64,000 nucleotides of DNA from NCBI RefSeq assembly GCF_000429005.1, contig NZ_AUBA01000008.1, positions 62,001 to 126,000 on the forward strand. The letters are read 5' to 3'. Below the pieces are notes generated by a model that made no database searches, was not told the DNA's origin, and worked only from the letters and a program-made list of their open reading frames with translations. Positions 41,813-50,597 of this stretch are shown piece after piece; the stretch's first letter is position 1; each line of letters begins with the position of its first letter. This DNA is from Novosphingobium acidiphilum DSM 19966. Lineage in GTDB: Bacteria > Pseudomonadota > Alphaproteobacteria > Sphingomonadales > Sphingomonadaceae. The position numbers and the translations under genes were made by a program.

Positions 41813-42271
41813 TCAATTGATGATGTGCCGCCGCGCGCGCCGCACCCGTGGGCGCCACGCCGGCAGGTATTCAGTGGTTACGGTACGGGTTTCGACACAA
41901 GGTGCCTGTGCCGCCTGCGGCATGGCCGGGGCCACCATGTAACCGACCACCGGATAGCCGGGCGCTGCATAAGGCACGGTTGGAACCATCATCGGTGCAG
42001 TGCCTGGCGCAGGGGGGGTGACAGGCAGATATTGCGGGCCCGGAGGGGGCGGGGGATAGCCGCCTGGATGCGATGCATCTGGCGCAAGGCCGGGGCCCGG
42101 AATCCATTGACCGCTCCACCGGCCATCCTGCCACACCCCCTGCCACACCCAGCCCTGCGGGATGATGCCGGCTTGTGACGCATCATCGGCGCGGGCCATT
42201 GCAGCTGTGCCAAGCGTGCAGGATGACAGCGCGATCAGCGTAATTCGGGCGCAGTGGGCAAACAAACGCAT
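41813..42271 (-). CDS. Secreted proline-rich protein
   Basis: A 152-residue protein with a signal peptide (MRLFAHCARITLIALSS, cleaved near AMARA-D). The mature part has a short Trp-rich start (GWVWQGVWQDGRWSGQWIPG) and then a Pro/Gly-rich stretch with runs of P and of PGY/APG. The C-terminus RVRRARRH is basic. No family is recognised. It may be an outer-membrane or periplasmic glycine-rich protein. Start 42271 or 42289. It is convergent with the exporter gene at 19 bp. Confidence 0.6.
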   Translation of the reverse strand: MRLFAHCARITLIALSSCTLGTAAMARADDASQAGIIPQGWVWQGVWQDGRWSGQWIPGPGLAPDASHPGGYPPPPPGPQYLPVTPPAPGTAPMMVPTVPYAAPGYPVVGYMVAPAMPQAAQAPCVETRTVTTEYLPAWRPRVRRARRHIIN

Positions 42272-42395
42272 CGACAATCCCCGGGGCATGGCGTGCCCGC
42301 AAAAATCGCAAGCACGCACGTTAACCCCGAATTTACCATTCAAAGGCGTGGGGCCCAAGCGACCTTGTGCCCATGTCCCACAACGGATCAGATTG

Positions 42396-42887
42396 TCAGA
42401 TACGCCCGGCGATCGCCGCCGCGAGCGCTTCAATCCCCGCTGCATCGTCGGTATCGAAGCGGGCGGGCAGCGGGCTGTCGAGATCGATCACCGCCACCAC
42501 CTGGCCATCGCGGATGACCGGTACGACCAGTTCCGAACGGCTGTCGGCATCGCAGGCGATATGGCCCGGAAAGGCATGAACATCGGCCACGCATTGTGTC
42601 TGCCGGGTGGCCGCAGCGGTGCCGCAGACGCCCTGACCGATCGTGATGCGGATGCACGCCGGCTTGCCGATAAAAGGGCCCAGCACCAGTTCATCGGGAT
42701 TGCCGGGAATCACGCGATAGAATCCCGCCCAATTGAGGTCGGACAGGAACGTTGCAATCAGCGCGGCGCAATTGGCCATATTGGCAACAGCGTCGGGCTC
42801 TGCGTCGGTCAGGGCCAGCGCAGCTGCAACCAGTTCGCGATAGATTTCGGGCTTGTGCGCGCCGGCACCGGGGGCAAAGTCAAACAT
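42396..42887 (-). CDS. Free methionine-(R)-sulfoxide reductase, GAF type
   Basis: A 163-residue GAF-domain enzyme reducing free methionine-R-sulfoxide. Three Cys match the catalytic and resolving positions of E. coli fRMsr in spacing: C78 (KPACIR), C88 (GVCGT) and C112 (HIACDADSRSELVVPV), i.e. 10 and 24 residues apart. LNWAGFYRV and the C-terminal DLDSPLPARFDTDD are also typical. The start ATG 42887 or 42899. It lies close to a PQQ-type dehydrogenase gene on the other strand. Confidence 0.88.
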   Translation of the reverse strand: MFDFAPGAGAHKPEIYRELVAAALALTDAEPDAVANMANCAALIATFLSDLNWAGFYRVIPGNPDELVLGPFIGKPACIRITIGQGVCGTAAATRQTQCVADVHAFPGHIACDADSRSELVVPVIRDGQVVAVIDLDSPLPARFDTDDAAGIEALAAAIAGRI

Positions 42888-42959
42888 GCACCGGCCCATA
42901 ATCCAATCGTATCGCCATGGCCATTGCGGGATTTGCTGCCACCGCCTAGATTTGGCGTC

Positions 42960-44423
42960 ATGACCATGCTCAAGAAGACGCTTATCGGCCTGGGCGCCGT
43001 ACTCGTGGTAACCGGCGGCTTTGCCGCATGGGTGATGCAGGGGGATGTGGCACAAATCCCGTTTGTGCAGACCACCGGCCCGCACCCCAAGCTGACCGAG
43101 CCACGCCCGCAGACCTTTCCCACTGTCGGCGTAGCCCGGCCGATCGGGTGGAAGCCGGGCGAATCGCCCGTGGCCGCCGCGGGGCTGGCCGTCAGTCGTT
43201 TTGCCGATGGGTTGAATCACCCGCGCACGCTGTACGTTCTGCCCAATGGGGATGTGCTGACTGCCGAAACCAATGCGCCGCCCGCCAGTGCGCAGACCGG
43301 TTTGACCGGTCTGATCGCGCGCTATCTGTTCCGCGCAGCCGGAGCCGGCGGACCGTCGCCCAACACGCTGGTGCTGCTTCGCGACAGCAAGGGCACCGGC
43401 ACCGCCGACCAGCGCTTTGCCATGACCAACCCCGCGCTCAATTCGCCGTTTGGCATGGTGTGGCGCGAAGGGCGCATTTATGTCGCCAACAATGATGCGG
43501 TGGTGTCCTGGCCGTTCCAGCCGGGCCAGACCAGCCTGGTGGGCAAGCCCGACAAGCTGATGGATCTGCCTGCTGGCGGTGAACATTGGGCGCGCAATCT
43601 GGTGCTGACCCCCGATGGCAGCCGGATGTATGTCTCGGTGGGGTCTGCCACCAATATCGCCGATGACGGGATCGAGCACGAGCAGGGCCGGGCCGCGATC
43701 TACGAATATGATTTCGCCAAGCATTCTGCGCGGCAATATGCCGGCGGTATGCGCAACCCCAACGGGATGGATTTCAATCCGCGTACCGGGGAATTGTGGA
43801 CCGTGGTCAACGAGCGCGACATGCTGGGGTCAGATCTCGTGCCCGATTATCTGACCAACGTGCCGCTTGGCGCCGAATATGGCTGGCCCTGGGTCTACTG
43901 GAAGAAAAACCCCGACTGGCGGGTGCAGACGCCTATGCCGCAGGACATGATGGATTACGTGCGCAAGCCTGAATATGCGCTGGGCGCGCACGTCGCCCCG
44001 CTTGGCCTGGCGTTCGCACAGGGCGGAAATCTGATGGGCCCGCGGTTTGCCAGCGGCGCATTCATTGCGCGACATGGATCGTGGAATCGCAAGCCGTTGG
44101 CCGGCTATGACGTGGTGTTTGTCGGATTTGACGATCGCGGCAATGCATTGCCGGTGCCACCGGTGCCTGTGCTGACCGGATTTCTGGCGCAGGAGGATCA
44201 CACCCATGGCCGTCCGGTCTGGGTCGGCTTTGCCCATGACGGCGCCCTGCTGGTCAGCGATGATGTCGGCGGCGTGATCTGGCGCGTCGTGGCACCGGGT
44301 GCTAGGCCCGCCGCCGCAATCGTGCCGATCCCCAGCCACGAGGCACCGCCCCCGCCAAAGGCTCCGCTGCATTACACCATCAAGCGGGATGACAGTTCCG
44401 ACCTCAACACGCCGCAGCAATAA
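42960..44423 (+). CDS. PQQ-dependent sugar (sorbosone-type) dehydrogenase
   Basis: A 487-residue exported beta-propeller protein of the glucose/sorbosone dehydrogenase family. A signal anchor (LIGLGAVLVVTGGFAAWV) lies at about residues 9-26. The propeller shows GLNHPRTLYVLPNGDVLTAET, SPFGMVWREGRIYVAN, GGEHWARNLVLTPDG, GMRNPNGMDFNP and APLGLAFAQGG, with repeated NPN/His motifs that bind PQQ in relatives. It would oxidise sugars or aldoses in the periplasm. The C-terminus is Pro-rich. No PQQ synthesis genes lie in the window. Confidence 0.85.
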   Translation: MTMLKKTLIGLGAVLVVTGGFAAWVMQGDVAQIPFVQTTGPHPKLTEPRPQTFPTVGVARPIGWKPGESPVAAAGLAVSRFADGLNHPRTLYVLPNGDVLTAETNAPPASAQTGLTGLIARYLFRAAGAGGPSPNTLVLLRDSKGTGTADQRFAMTNPALNSPFGMVWREGRIYVANNDAVVSWPFQPGQTSLVGKPDKLMDLPAGGEHWARNLVLTPDGSRMYVSVGSATNIADDGIEHEQGRAAIYEYDFAKHSARQYAGGMRNPNGMDFNPRTGELWTVVNERDMLGSDLVPDYLTNVPLGAEYGWPWVYWKKNPDWRVQTPMPQDMMDYVRKPEYALGAHVAPLGLAFAQGGNLMGPRFASGAFIARHGSWNRKPLAGYDVVFVGFDDRGNALPVPPVPVLTGFLAQEDHTHGRPVWVGFAHDGALLVSDDVGGVIWRVVAPGARPAAAIVPIPSHEAPPPPKAPLHYTIKRDDSSDLNTPQQ

Positions 44424-44426
44424 GGC

Positions 44427-45248
44427 CTATAGAACACGCCCCACGCGCCCGGCCAGTTCGGTAACATAGTGCCAGGCCACCCGGCCCGATCGCGCCCCGC
44501 GCCGTTTGGACCATTCCAGCGCGTCGGCTGGATCGAAGGGCAGGCCATGGTGGGCGGCATAGCCGGTGATGATCGCCAGGTAATCGTCCTGCGAACAATT
44601 GTGAAAGCCAAGGCTCAGGCCGAAGCGGTCGGCCAGAGCCAACTGGTCATCGACGGCATCGCGCGGATTGATCGGATCGTCCTGTTCGCGCATGTGCCGT
44701 TCGACGATCGCGCGGCGATTTGACGTCACCGCCAGGCGCACGTTGACGGGGCGAGCCTCGACCCCGCCTTCCAGCCAGGATCGCAGTTTGCGCGGGCCTG
44801 CGCTGTCGCCATCGTCAAAGCCAAGATCATCGATGAACACCAGAAAGTTGCGCTGGGCCCCGCGCAGCGCGCCAAACAGCGTGGCCAGCCCTTCGTCGGC
44901 ATTGGCCTGGACCAGTGCAATCCGGCCGGGCTGAACCTCTGCAGCCGCCGCCACGCTTGCGCGCAGCAGCGCCGATTTGCCCATGCCGCGTGCGCCCCAC
45001 AGCAGCATGTCGTGTGCTGCCGAGCCCGCGGCCAGCCGCGCGACATTGGCCACCACCGCCGCCTTTTGCGCGTCGATCCCCTTGATCAGGTCAAGCGGGG
45101 GCGCCTCGATTGCCGCAACAGCGCGCGCATGATTGCCCATCCAGACATAGGCGGGGTGGCTGTGCCAATCGGTCGGTGCCGCAGCCGGCGGCGCAATCCG
45201 GTCGAGCGCATCGGCAATGCGCCCCAGCAGGTCAGACGGATCTGTCAT
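44427..45248 (-). CDS. DUF815 AAA-type ATPase
   Basis: A 273-residue P-loop ATPase of the DUF815 family. Walker A is GARGMGKSALL, Walker B is FLVFIDDLGF, sensor-type SNRR and VDDQLALADRFGLSLGF follow. It is in the YcaC-like N-terminal position PAYVWMGNHARAVAA with LIKGIDAQK before Walker A, typical for DUF815. Role unknown; the family is related to DnaA/IstB-like AAA proteins. The gene is nine bases from the convergent acyl-CoA dehydrogenase operon partner upstream and shares close ends with the PQQ dehydrogenase (three-base gap). Confidence 0.85.
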   Translation of the reverse strand: MTDPSDLLGRIADALDRIAPPAAAPTDWHSHPAYVWMGNHARAVAAIEAPPLDLIKGIDAQKAAVVANVARLAAGSAAHDMLLWGARGMGKSALLRASVAAAAEVQPGRIALVQANADEGLATLFGALRGAQRNFLVFIDDLGFDDGDSAGPRKLRSWLEGGVEARPVNVRLAVTSNRRAIVERHMREQDDPINPRDAVDDQLALADRFGLSLGFHNCSQDDYLAIITGYAAHHGLPFDPADALEWSKRRGARSGRVAWHYVTELAGRVGRVL

Positions 45249-45257
45249 GCTGCCAGT

Positions 45258-46979
45258 TCACCCGACCAGTGCGGCGGTATCAAGATCGTACAGCAATCCC
45301 GCCCCGGCCATGGCGGAAGCCCCCAGGCCGCGCGCCTCTGGCGCGATGGTGCGGTTGAAAAATCGGGTTACGGCCGCTTTTTCCTGGGAACCGGTCGCAT
45401 GGACCTGCCGCACCAGCTGCCACCCCGCCACGGCCACGGCGCACATTGTGGTGAACGGCACCGAACCCGCCAGCTTGTCGTCCAGGCTGGCATCGCCACT
45501 GGCCATCCAGCTGGCCACGGCGGCGGCATCGCGCGCCAGCGCGGCCAGTTCGGGGCTTTCGGCGCAATCGGACAGGATGTCGGCCAGCAGCGCCTGAATC
45601 ACGCCGCCGTTGTCCATGCCCAGCTTGCGCGTGACAAAGTCGGCGGCCTGAATGCCGTTGGTGCCTTCATAGATCGGGGCGATGCGGGCATCGCGATAGA
45701 ACTGCGCGGCGCCGGTTTCCTCGACAAAGCCCATGCCGCCGTGGATCTGGATACCCAGGCTGGCGACTTCGCAACCGATGTCGGTGCCCCAGGCCTTGAG
45801 CAGCGGCACCAGCGCCTCGGCCCGCGCGGCGGCGGCCGTATCACCCAATGCGCCGCGGTCGACCTGCCCGGCCGTGTAATACAGCAGCGCGCGCGCCGCT
45901 TCGGTCATGGCGCGCATGCGCAGCAGCATGCGGCGCACATCGGGGTGCTCGACAATCGCCACCGGGGTCTTGTCGGCGCTGCCGGCGCGGGCCGATTGCA
46001 CACGGTCGCGGGCATAGGCGCGGGCCTTTTGCAGCGCCGCCTCGGCAATTTGCACACCTTGGCTGCCGACATTGATCCGTGCCGAATTCATCATTGTGAA
46101 CATCGCGCGCAGGCCGCCGTTTTCGGCGCCCACCATTTCGCCGATGCAATCATCGTTATCGCCAAACACCATCACGCATGTGGGCGAGGCATTGATGCCC
46201 AGCTTGTGTTCGATCGAGGCGCAGCGCAGATCGTTGCGCGCGCCTTTGTGGCCGGCGTCGTCGACCAGATATTTGGGCACGACAAACAGCGATATCCCGC
46301 GCGAACCGGCCGGCGCCCCGGGCGTGCGCGCCAGCACCAGGTGCACGATGTTGTCGGCCAGATCGTGCTCACCCCAGGTGATATAGATCTTGGTGCCCTT
46401 GATGCGGTATTTTCCGGCATGTTCGCCCTCGGTGACGGGCGTGGCCGTCGTGCGCAGCGCACCGACGTCCGATCCGGCCTGCGGCTCGGTCAGGTTCATC
46501 GTGCCCGACCATTCACCCGACACCAGCCTGGCCAGATAGCGCGCCTTTTGCATATCGCTGCCGTGGTGATCGAGCGCTTCGATCGCGCCGACGGTCAGGA
46601 TCGGCAACAGTGCAAAGCCCATGTTGGCCGCGCCCAGCGTTTCCAGCACACACGTGGCAAGCGTGAACGGCAGGCCCTGGCCCCCGTGGTCAACCGGCCC
46701 GGCCACGCTGTTCCAGCCCTGTTCGACAAAATCGCGATAGGCGGCTGCAAAGCCGTCGGGCAGATGCACCGTGCCCTGATCCCAGCGCGCGCCGCGGGTA
46801 TCGCCCGATCGGTTGAGCGGGGCCCATTCGCCCGCCGCCAGTTGGCCGATGCCCTCGGCAATCGCCTCGACCAGATCGGGTGTGGCGGCGGCAAAGCGTT
46901 CGCTTTGCGCCAGATGGTCGATCCCTGCGTTGACCCGCATGGCAAGAACCTGATCGGCAGTCGGAGCGGTGAAGGTCAT
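45258..46979 (-). CDS. Acyl-CoA dehydrogenase with C-terminal domain, DmdC-like
   Basis: A 573-residue acyl-CoA dehydrogenase of the type carrying an extra C-terminal domain, like DmdC (3-methylmercaptopropionyl-CoA dehydrogenase). MNLTEPQAGSDVGALRT binds FAD; the catalytic Glu is in IYEGTNGIQAADFVTRKL; the C-terminal extra domain spans about residues 460-573. The N-terminal LNRSGDTRGARWDQGTVHLPDGF is a family feature. It lies nine bases from DUF815 on the same strand and is divergent from tsaC. Confidence 0.88.
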   Translation of the reverse strand: MTFTAPTADQVLAMRVNAGIDHLAQSERFAAATPDLVEAIAEGIGQLAAGEWAPLNRSGDTRGARWDQGTVHLPDGFAAAYRDFVEQGWNSVAGPVDHGGQGLPFTLATCVLETLGAANMGFALLPILTVGAIEALDHHGSDMQKARYLARLVSGEWSGTMNLTEPQAGSDVGALRTTATPVTEGEHAGKYRIKGTKIYITWGEHDLADNIVHLVLARTPGAPAGSRGISLFVVPKYLVDDAGHKGARNDLRCASIEHKLGINASPTCVMVFGDNDDCIGEMVGAENGGLRAMFTMMNSARINVGSQGVQIAEAALQKARAYARDRVQSARAGSADKTPVAIVEHPDVRRMLLRMRAMTEAARALLYYTAGQVDRGALGDTAAAARAEALVPLLKAWGTDIGCEVASLGIQIHGGMGFVEETGAAQFYRDARIAPIYEGTNGIQAADFVTRKLGMDNGGVIQALLADILSDCAESPELAALARDAAAVASWMASGDASLDDKLAGSVPFTTMCAVAVAGWQLVRQVHATGSQEKAAVTRFFNRTIAPEARGLGASAMAGAGLLYDLDTAALVG

Positions 46980-47089
46980 CGTGCAGTATTCCCTGGCAGG
47001 CCGTTGGCGCGGGCATGCTTGTGTTATCGTGTCGTGGCCGCAAAAAACGGGTACCCACTTTTTCGCCCGACGCCCTATAGCGAAAGGCG

Positions 47090-48046
47090 ATGCCCGCGAC
47101 AAAGTCCAACTGCCTTTTGGCGCAAGGTGCGCTGCTGGAGCCGGCGATTGCGCGCGCTGCCGAGGTGATCCGCGCCGGCGGTACGGTCGGCGTACCCACC
47201 GAAACCGTCTATGGCCTGGCCGCGCGCGCCGACCGGGATGATGCGGTGGCGGCGATCTATCGCGCCAAGGGCCGGCCCGATTTCAATCCGCTGATCGTCC
47301 ATGTGGCCGATCGCGCGCAGGCCGCCAGGCTGGCGCATCTGGACGCGGTGGCGCAGATCCTGGTCGACCGGTTCTGGCCCGGACCGCTGACGCTGGTCGT
47401 GCCCCGGCGCGATGATGCGCGATTGAGCGCGGCGGTGTCCGCCGGTTTGCCCACGGTCGCGCTGCGGTGTCCCGCGCATCCGGTGATGCGCGCACTGATC
47501 GCTGCCACCGGCCTGCCGCTGGCAGCGCCTTCGGCCAATCGCAGCGGTGCGGTCAGTCCGACGCGTGCAGCCCATGTGGTCGCGTCGCTGGGCGATCGGG
47601 TCGATCTGGTGCTAGATGGCGGGGACTGTGCGCAAGGGCTGGAATCGACCATCGTCGCGGTCCGTCCGGATGGCGGATGGACGGTGCTGCGGCCAGGGCC
47701 GATCACGCATGCCGAGATCGCCGGCCTGCTCGGGACAGACACCGAGATCTCTGCGCGCGGCGGGATTGAGGCGCCGGGCCAACTGGCCAGCCATTATGCC
47801 CCGGGCAAGCCGGTGCGCCTGCATGCCGATGCGCCGGCGGCCGATGAGTTCATGATCGGCTTTGGCCCGGTGGCGGGCCATGTTACGCTGTCGGCCACAG
47901 GCGATCCGGCAGAGGCGGCGGCACGGCTTTACGCGTGCCTGCACGCCGCGGCGGCAGCAGCGCAGCCGCGCGTCGCGATTGCCGGCGTGCCCGATATCGG
48001 GATTGGCGAGGCGATCAATGACAGGTTGCGCCGCTCGGCTGCGTGA
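47090..48046 (+). CDS. tsaC: L-threonylcarbamoyladenylate synthase (Sua5/YwlC type)
   Basis: Makes threonylcarbamoyl-AMP for t6A37 in tRNA. The protein is 318 residues, so it is the long form with an N-terminal YrdC domain (about 5-205) and a C-terminal Sua5 domain. GGTVGVPTETVYGLAA and KGRPDFNPLIVHV are the family signature, and SANRSGAVSPT follows. The tail SHYAPGKPVRLH begins the Sua5 domain. It is 110 bp from the divergent acyl-CoA dehydrogenase start. Confidence 0.93.
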   Translation: MPATKSNCLLAQGALLEPAIARAAEVIRAGGTVGVPTETVYGLAARADRDDAVAAIYRAKGRPDFNPLIVHVADRAQAARLAHLDAVAQILVDRFWPGPLTLVVPRRDDARLSAAVSAGLPTVALRCPAHPVMRALIAATGLPLAAPSANRSGAVSPTRAAHVVASLGDRVDLVLDGGDCAQGLESTIVAVRPDGGWTVLRPGPITHAEIAGLLGTDTEISARGGIEAPGQLASHYAPGKPVRLHADAPAADEFMIGFGPVAGHVTLSATGDPAEAAARLYACLHAAAAAAQPRVAIAGVPDIGIGEAINDRLRRSAA

Positions 48047-48076
48047 TTGTCAGAAATATGGCGTCAAAAAAATCGC

Positions 48077-48811
48077 TCAGGGCTGACAGGTGATCTTGCC
48101 CGATCCGGTCACGCTGACATCGCAATGCGCCTTGCCGTGAACGGTGATAACGCCCGATCCCACCACCGTGCCGCTGACTTGCCCGTCGCTGGCCAGCACC
48201 CCTGTGCCCGATCCGGCCACATCAAGTGCTGCATCACCCGCCTTGAATTGCGCCAGATCGACATCACCGCTGCCCGCCAGGGTCAGCGTCAGTTTGTCGG
48301 CATGGCCGCTGCCCGTGAACGAGCCCGATCCCAACACGTCCAGGCTGAATTGTCCGGCGGCGATTCCGGCGGTGACGACATGGCCCGATCCACCGATGGT
48401 AACCCCGACCGAGGCGCCGTTCAGCCGGTCTGACGACATCGTGCCCGAGCCGGCCATGATCAGGTGATCCACCGCAGGGTCGGTGATGGTAATTGTGGCG
48501 GTGCCATGGCCGGCATCGGCATTCGGCTTGCGACCGATGCCCAGCTTGCCGTCGTTGAGCACAAAGCGCAGCGCTGCAACCGCGCGTGCATCGCCTTCGA
48601 CATGCACGCCCAGCGTGTCGCCGTGAACGACATGCACGGTGTCGGGCCCGAGCAGCGTGATTTCACGCGCGGTCTGGCCATTGATCGCAAGTTGGGACAA
48701 CGGCACGCCGCTATGGCCGTCGATCGATACGTTGGGATCGTCGCAGCCCCCCAGCGCGAACACGCCTGCCGCAGCAACCATCAACCTGAACCGAGTGAGC
48801 TTGGTGAGCAT
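48077..48811 (-). CDS. GIN-domain (DUF2807) lipoprotein
   Basis: A 244-residue predicted lipoprotein. A basic start and hydrophobic run end in the lipobox ALGGC, with CDD after it (outer-membrane sorting not clear). The mature protein is a repeated beta structure: LGIGRKP, IMAGSGTMSSDRLNG, IGGSGHVVTAG, VLGSGSFTGSG, LAGSGDVDLAQ, VAGSGTGVLASD and VTGSGKITC, with GSG spacing every 15-20 residues as in right-handed beta-helix GIN/DUF2807 proteins, once annotated as adhesin heads. The start is ATG 48811. It converges on tsaC with a 30-bp gap. Confidence 0.8.
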   Translation of the reverse strand: MLTKLTRFRLMVAAAGVFALGGCDDPNVSIDGHSGVPLSQLAINGQTAREITLLGPDTVHVVHGDTLGVHVEGDARAVAALRFVLNDGKLGIGRKPNADAGHGTATITITDPAVDHLIMAGSGTMSSDRLNGASVGVTIGGSGHVVTAGIAAGQFSLDVLGSGSFTGSGHADKLTLTLAGSGDVDLAQFKAGDAALDVAGSGTGVLASDGQVSGTVVGSGVITVHGKAHCDVSVTGSGKITCQP

Positions 48812-48883
48812 AGGGTTTAGACCGGCACCCGCAGCGTTAGGGGGCAATGCGCGCAGGGGTAAGCCACCTTGATCACCAAAGCA

Positions 48884-48914
48884 AGCGGGCTGCCGGTGGT
48901 GCCGGCAGCCCGCT
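48884..48914. terminator. Hairpin downstream of carD
   Basis: A perfect 13-bp stem (48884-48896 with 48902-48914) around a 5-nt loop, 26 bp from the carD stop. On the carD strand the following bases (TGCTTTGG) are only weakly T-rich, so termination may need Rho. Confidence 0.7.
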
Positions 48915-48939
48915 GGTAGACCCTGCCCGACGTGTCGGT

Positions 48940-49464
48940 TCAGGCGGTTTCGTAATACTTCGGTGCGTGTTCGTTGAGGATCGCCAGGATCTTTTTCAGC
49001 GCCGAAGGTTCATCGGTTTTTTCCATCGCGGCCAATTCGCGCGCCAGGCGTGATGATGCCGCTTCAAAGATCTGCCGTTCGGAATACGACTGTTCCGGCT
49101 GGTCGTCGGCACGGAACAGATCGCGCGTCACTTCCGCGATCGAAACCAGATCGCCCGAATTGATCTTGGCTTCGTATTCCTGGGCGCGGCGCGACCACAT
49201 CGTGCGCTTGACCTTGGGTTTGCCCTTCAGCGTATCCAGCGCCTCGCGCAGGGTCTTGTCCGACGACAGCTTGCGCATGCCGATCGCTTCAACCTTGTTC
49301 ACCGGCACGCGCAGGGTCATGCGTTCTTTTTCAAAGCGGAGCACATACAGCTCCAGCTTCATCCCTGCGACTTCCTCGTTCTGCAGTTCGACCACCCGGC
49401 CGACACCATGCTTTGGATAAACGACGTAGTCCCCAACATCGAAGGCAAGAGCCTTGGCTGCCAT
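48940..49464 (-). CDS. carD: CarD family transcription regulator
   Basis: A 174-residue CarD/CdnL-type RNA polymerase-binding protein. The N-terminal Tudor-like domain has FDVGDYVVYPKHGVGRVVEL and EELYVLRFEKERMTLRVP (about 5-60) and the C-terminal helical domain (about 70-174) has SRRAQEYEAKINSGDLVSIAEVTRDLF and ERQIFEAASSRLARELA. It stabilises open complexes at rRNA and other promoters. ATG 49464 is the family start. It has a 389-bp upstream region with two palindromes. Confidence 0.92.
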   Translation of the reverse strand: MAAKALAFDVGDYVVYPKHGVGRVVELQNEEVAGMKLELYVLRFEKERMTLRVPVNKVEAIGMRKLSSDKTLREALDTLKGKPKVKRTMWSRRAQEYEAKINSGDLVSIAEVTRDLFRADDQPEQSYSERQIFEAASSRLARELAAMEKTDEPSALKKILAILNEHAPKYYETA

Positions 49465-49853
49465 TGCATATCCTTTCGACGCGGCGGAACAAGAACGGGT
49501 GCGGATACTGGAGCCGATCGCGCATGCCAAAAATGGCATACACGTTGGCGAAGGGGATATCCCGGGCCCTTTGGGGTGAGGTCCGGCAAACGACCGTCTT
49601 ACGCGCGGCCCAGCGAAACCCAGCGATCCGTTTGCCGTTTGTCCTGCCTGATTCGTGTTGCAACACGCCGGACAAAATCACGAGAATCCGACGCTCGACG
49701 CAGCATATAGCAAGCTTGCAGGAAAATTTCCAGTGGGCAGACCACGTGTATCCGGCCAAAATCGGTCATTTCCCGCAAGCCAGGCCTGCGGGAGCACCGA
49801 TTATGGCGTGTTTTGCGTGACTTGCGCCCGTGGCGGCGCAAACCGCAGATTAA
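49465..49853. promoter_or_regulatory. Upstream region of carD with palindromes
   Basis: 389 bp with no gene, between carD and fdxA (both on the reverse strand). It holds a perfect 14-bp palindrome CGTGTTGCAACACG (49654-49667) and ATGCCA-AAAA-TGGCAT (49524-49539), 60 bases from the carD start. A TATATG -10-like hexamer also lies on the carD strand. No riboswitch is recognised. Confidence 0.5.
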
Positions 49854-50192
49854 TCAGTCGCCTTCGCCGGGTTCGGCTGAAAAGTACTTGTCGAACTTGC
49901 CCGTTTCGCCCTTGTGTTCATCGGCGTCGGCGGGTGCATCCTTCTTGGCGGTGATATTGGGCCAATCGGCCGAATACTTGGCATTCAGCTCAAGCCACTG
50001 TTCCAGACCGCTTTCGGTATCGGGCAGGATCGCTTCGGCAGGGCATTCGGGTTCGCACACGCCGCAATCGATGCATTCGCTGGGGTTGATCACCAGCATG
50101 TTTTCGCCCTCGTAAAAACAATCGACGGGGCAGACCTCAACGCAGTCCATGAACTTGCACTTGATGCAGGCTTCGGTGACGACATAGGTCAT
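49854..50192 (-). CDS. fdxA: Ferredoxin FdxA, 7Fe type
   Basis: A 112-residue electron carrier with one [3Fe-4S] and one [4Fe-4S] cluster. The Cys pattern is C9, C12, C17, C21-P, C25 and C40, C43, C46, C50-P, the FdxA type as in Azotobacter/Caulobacter. The C-terminal tail (about 65-112) is acidic and typical. It lies downstream of the S4-domain protein gene and upstream of carD in a fdxA-carD order common in the order. A hairpin is present before it at 50219-50240. Confidence 0.95.
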   Translation of the reverse strand: MTYVVTEACIKCKFMDCVEVCPVDCFYEGENMLVINPSECIDCGVCEPECPAEAILPDTESGLEQWLELNAKYSADWPNITAKKDAPADADEHKGETGKFDKYFSAEPGEGD

Positions 50193-50218
50193 GGTGGCGA
50201 TTGTCCCTCGGATCTTTG

Positions 50219-50240
50219 CACGGCGTGTGTGATCGCCGTG
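50219..50240. terminator. Weak hairpin between S4 gene and fdxA
   Basis: Arms CACGGCG (50219-50225) and CGCCGTG (50234-50240) with an 8-nt loop. It lies 10 bp after the S4-domain gene stop. No U-tract follows, so it may be an attenuator-type or processing stem. Confidence 0.4.
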
Positions 50241-50249
50241 CTAGAGGCG

Positions 50250-50597
50250 TCAGGCCCCTGCCGTCAAGCCCGACCGGTCATCCCCGTCGTGCCCGGGCGT
50301 GTCGGTGCTGTGTCCATCGATATGGCGATAGCAGGCCCGGGCTTCGGGTGCAGGCCCGCGGCGGTGCGGCAGGGTGATGATCTGGATCACCCGCACCACG
50401 CCGTGAACCGGCAGGACCAGAACATCGCCCGGCCGTACGGCGGCGCTGGCGCGCTCTATACGCCGACCGTTCAGCCGGATGTGCCCCGCCATTGCCCATT
50501 CGCGTGCAAGATCGCGCGTCGCGGCCAGACGCATGAACCACAGCAGTTTGTCGATCCGCAAACCTGCCAGCACCGTGGATGGCTGCGCCGCCGCCAT
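50250..50597 (-). CDS. S4-domain RNA-binding protein (Hsp15-like)
   Basis: A 115-residue protein with an S4 RNA-binding fold at about 13-60: LAGLRIDKLLWFMRLAATRDLAREWAMAGHIRLNGRRIERAS. This is the Hsp15/ribosomal S4 paralogue type that binds stalled 50S subunits or structured RNA. The C-terminal tail is basic and His-rich. The start ATG 50597 overlaps the helicase stop as TGATG. The order helicase-S4-fdxA-carD is typical of the order. Confidence 0.85.
   Translation of the reverse strand: MAAAQPSTVLAGLRIDKLLWFMRLAATRDLAREWAMAGHIRLNGRRIERASAAVRPGDVLVLPVHGVVRVIQIITLPHRRGPAPEARACYRHIDGHSTDTPGHDGDDRSGLTAGA

Noticed and set aside
45012..47168. Long forward open frame over the DmdC-like acyl-CoA dehydrogenase
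   Set aside because: The reverse-strand gene has clear enzyme motifs; the forward frame has none and is a GC-driven shadow.
48884..48914. Possible CRISPR-like or repeat unit
   Set aside because: It is a single perfect hairpin, with no regularly spaced copies nearby.
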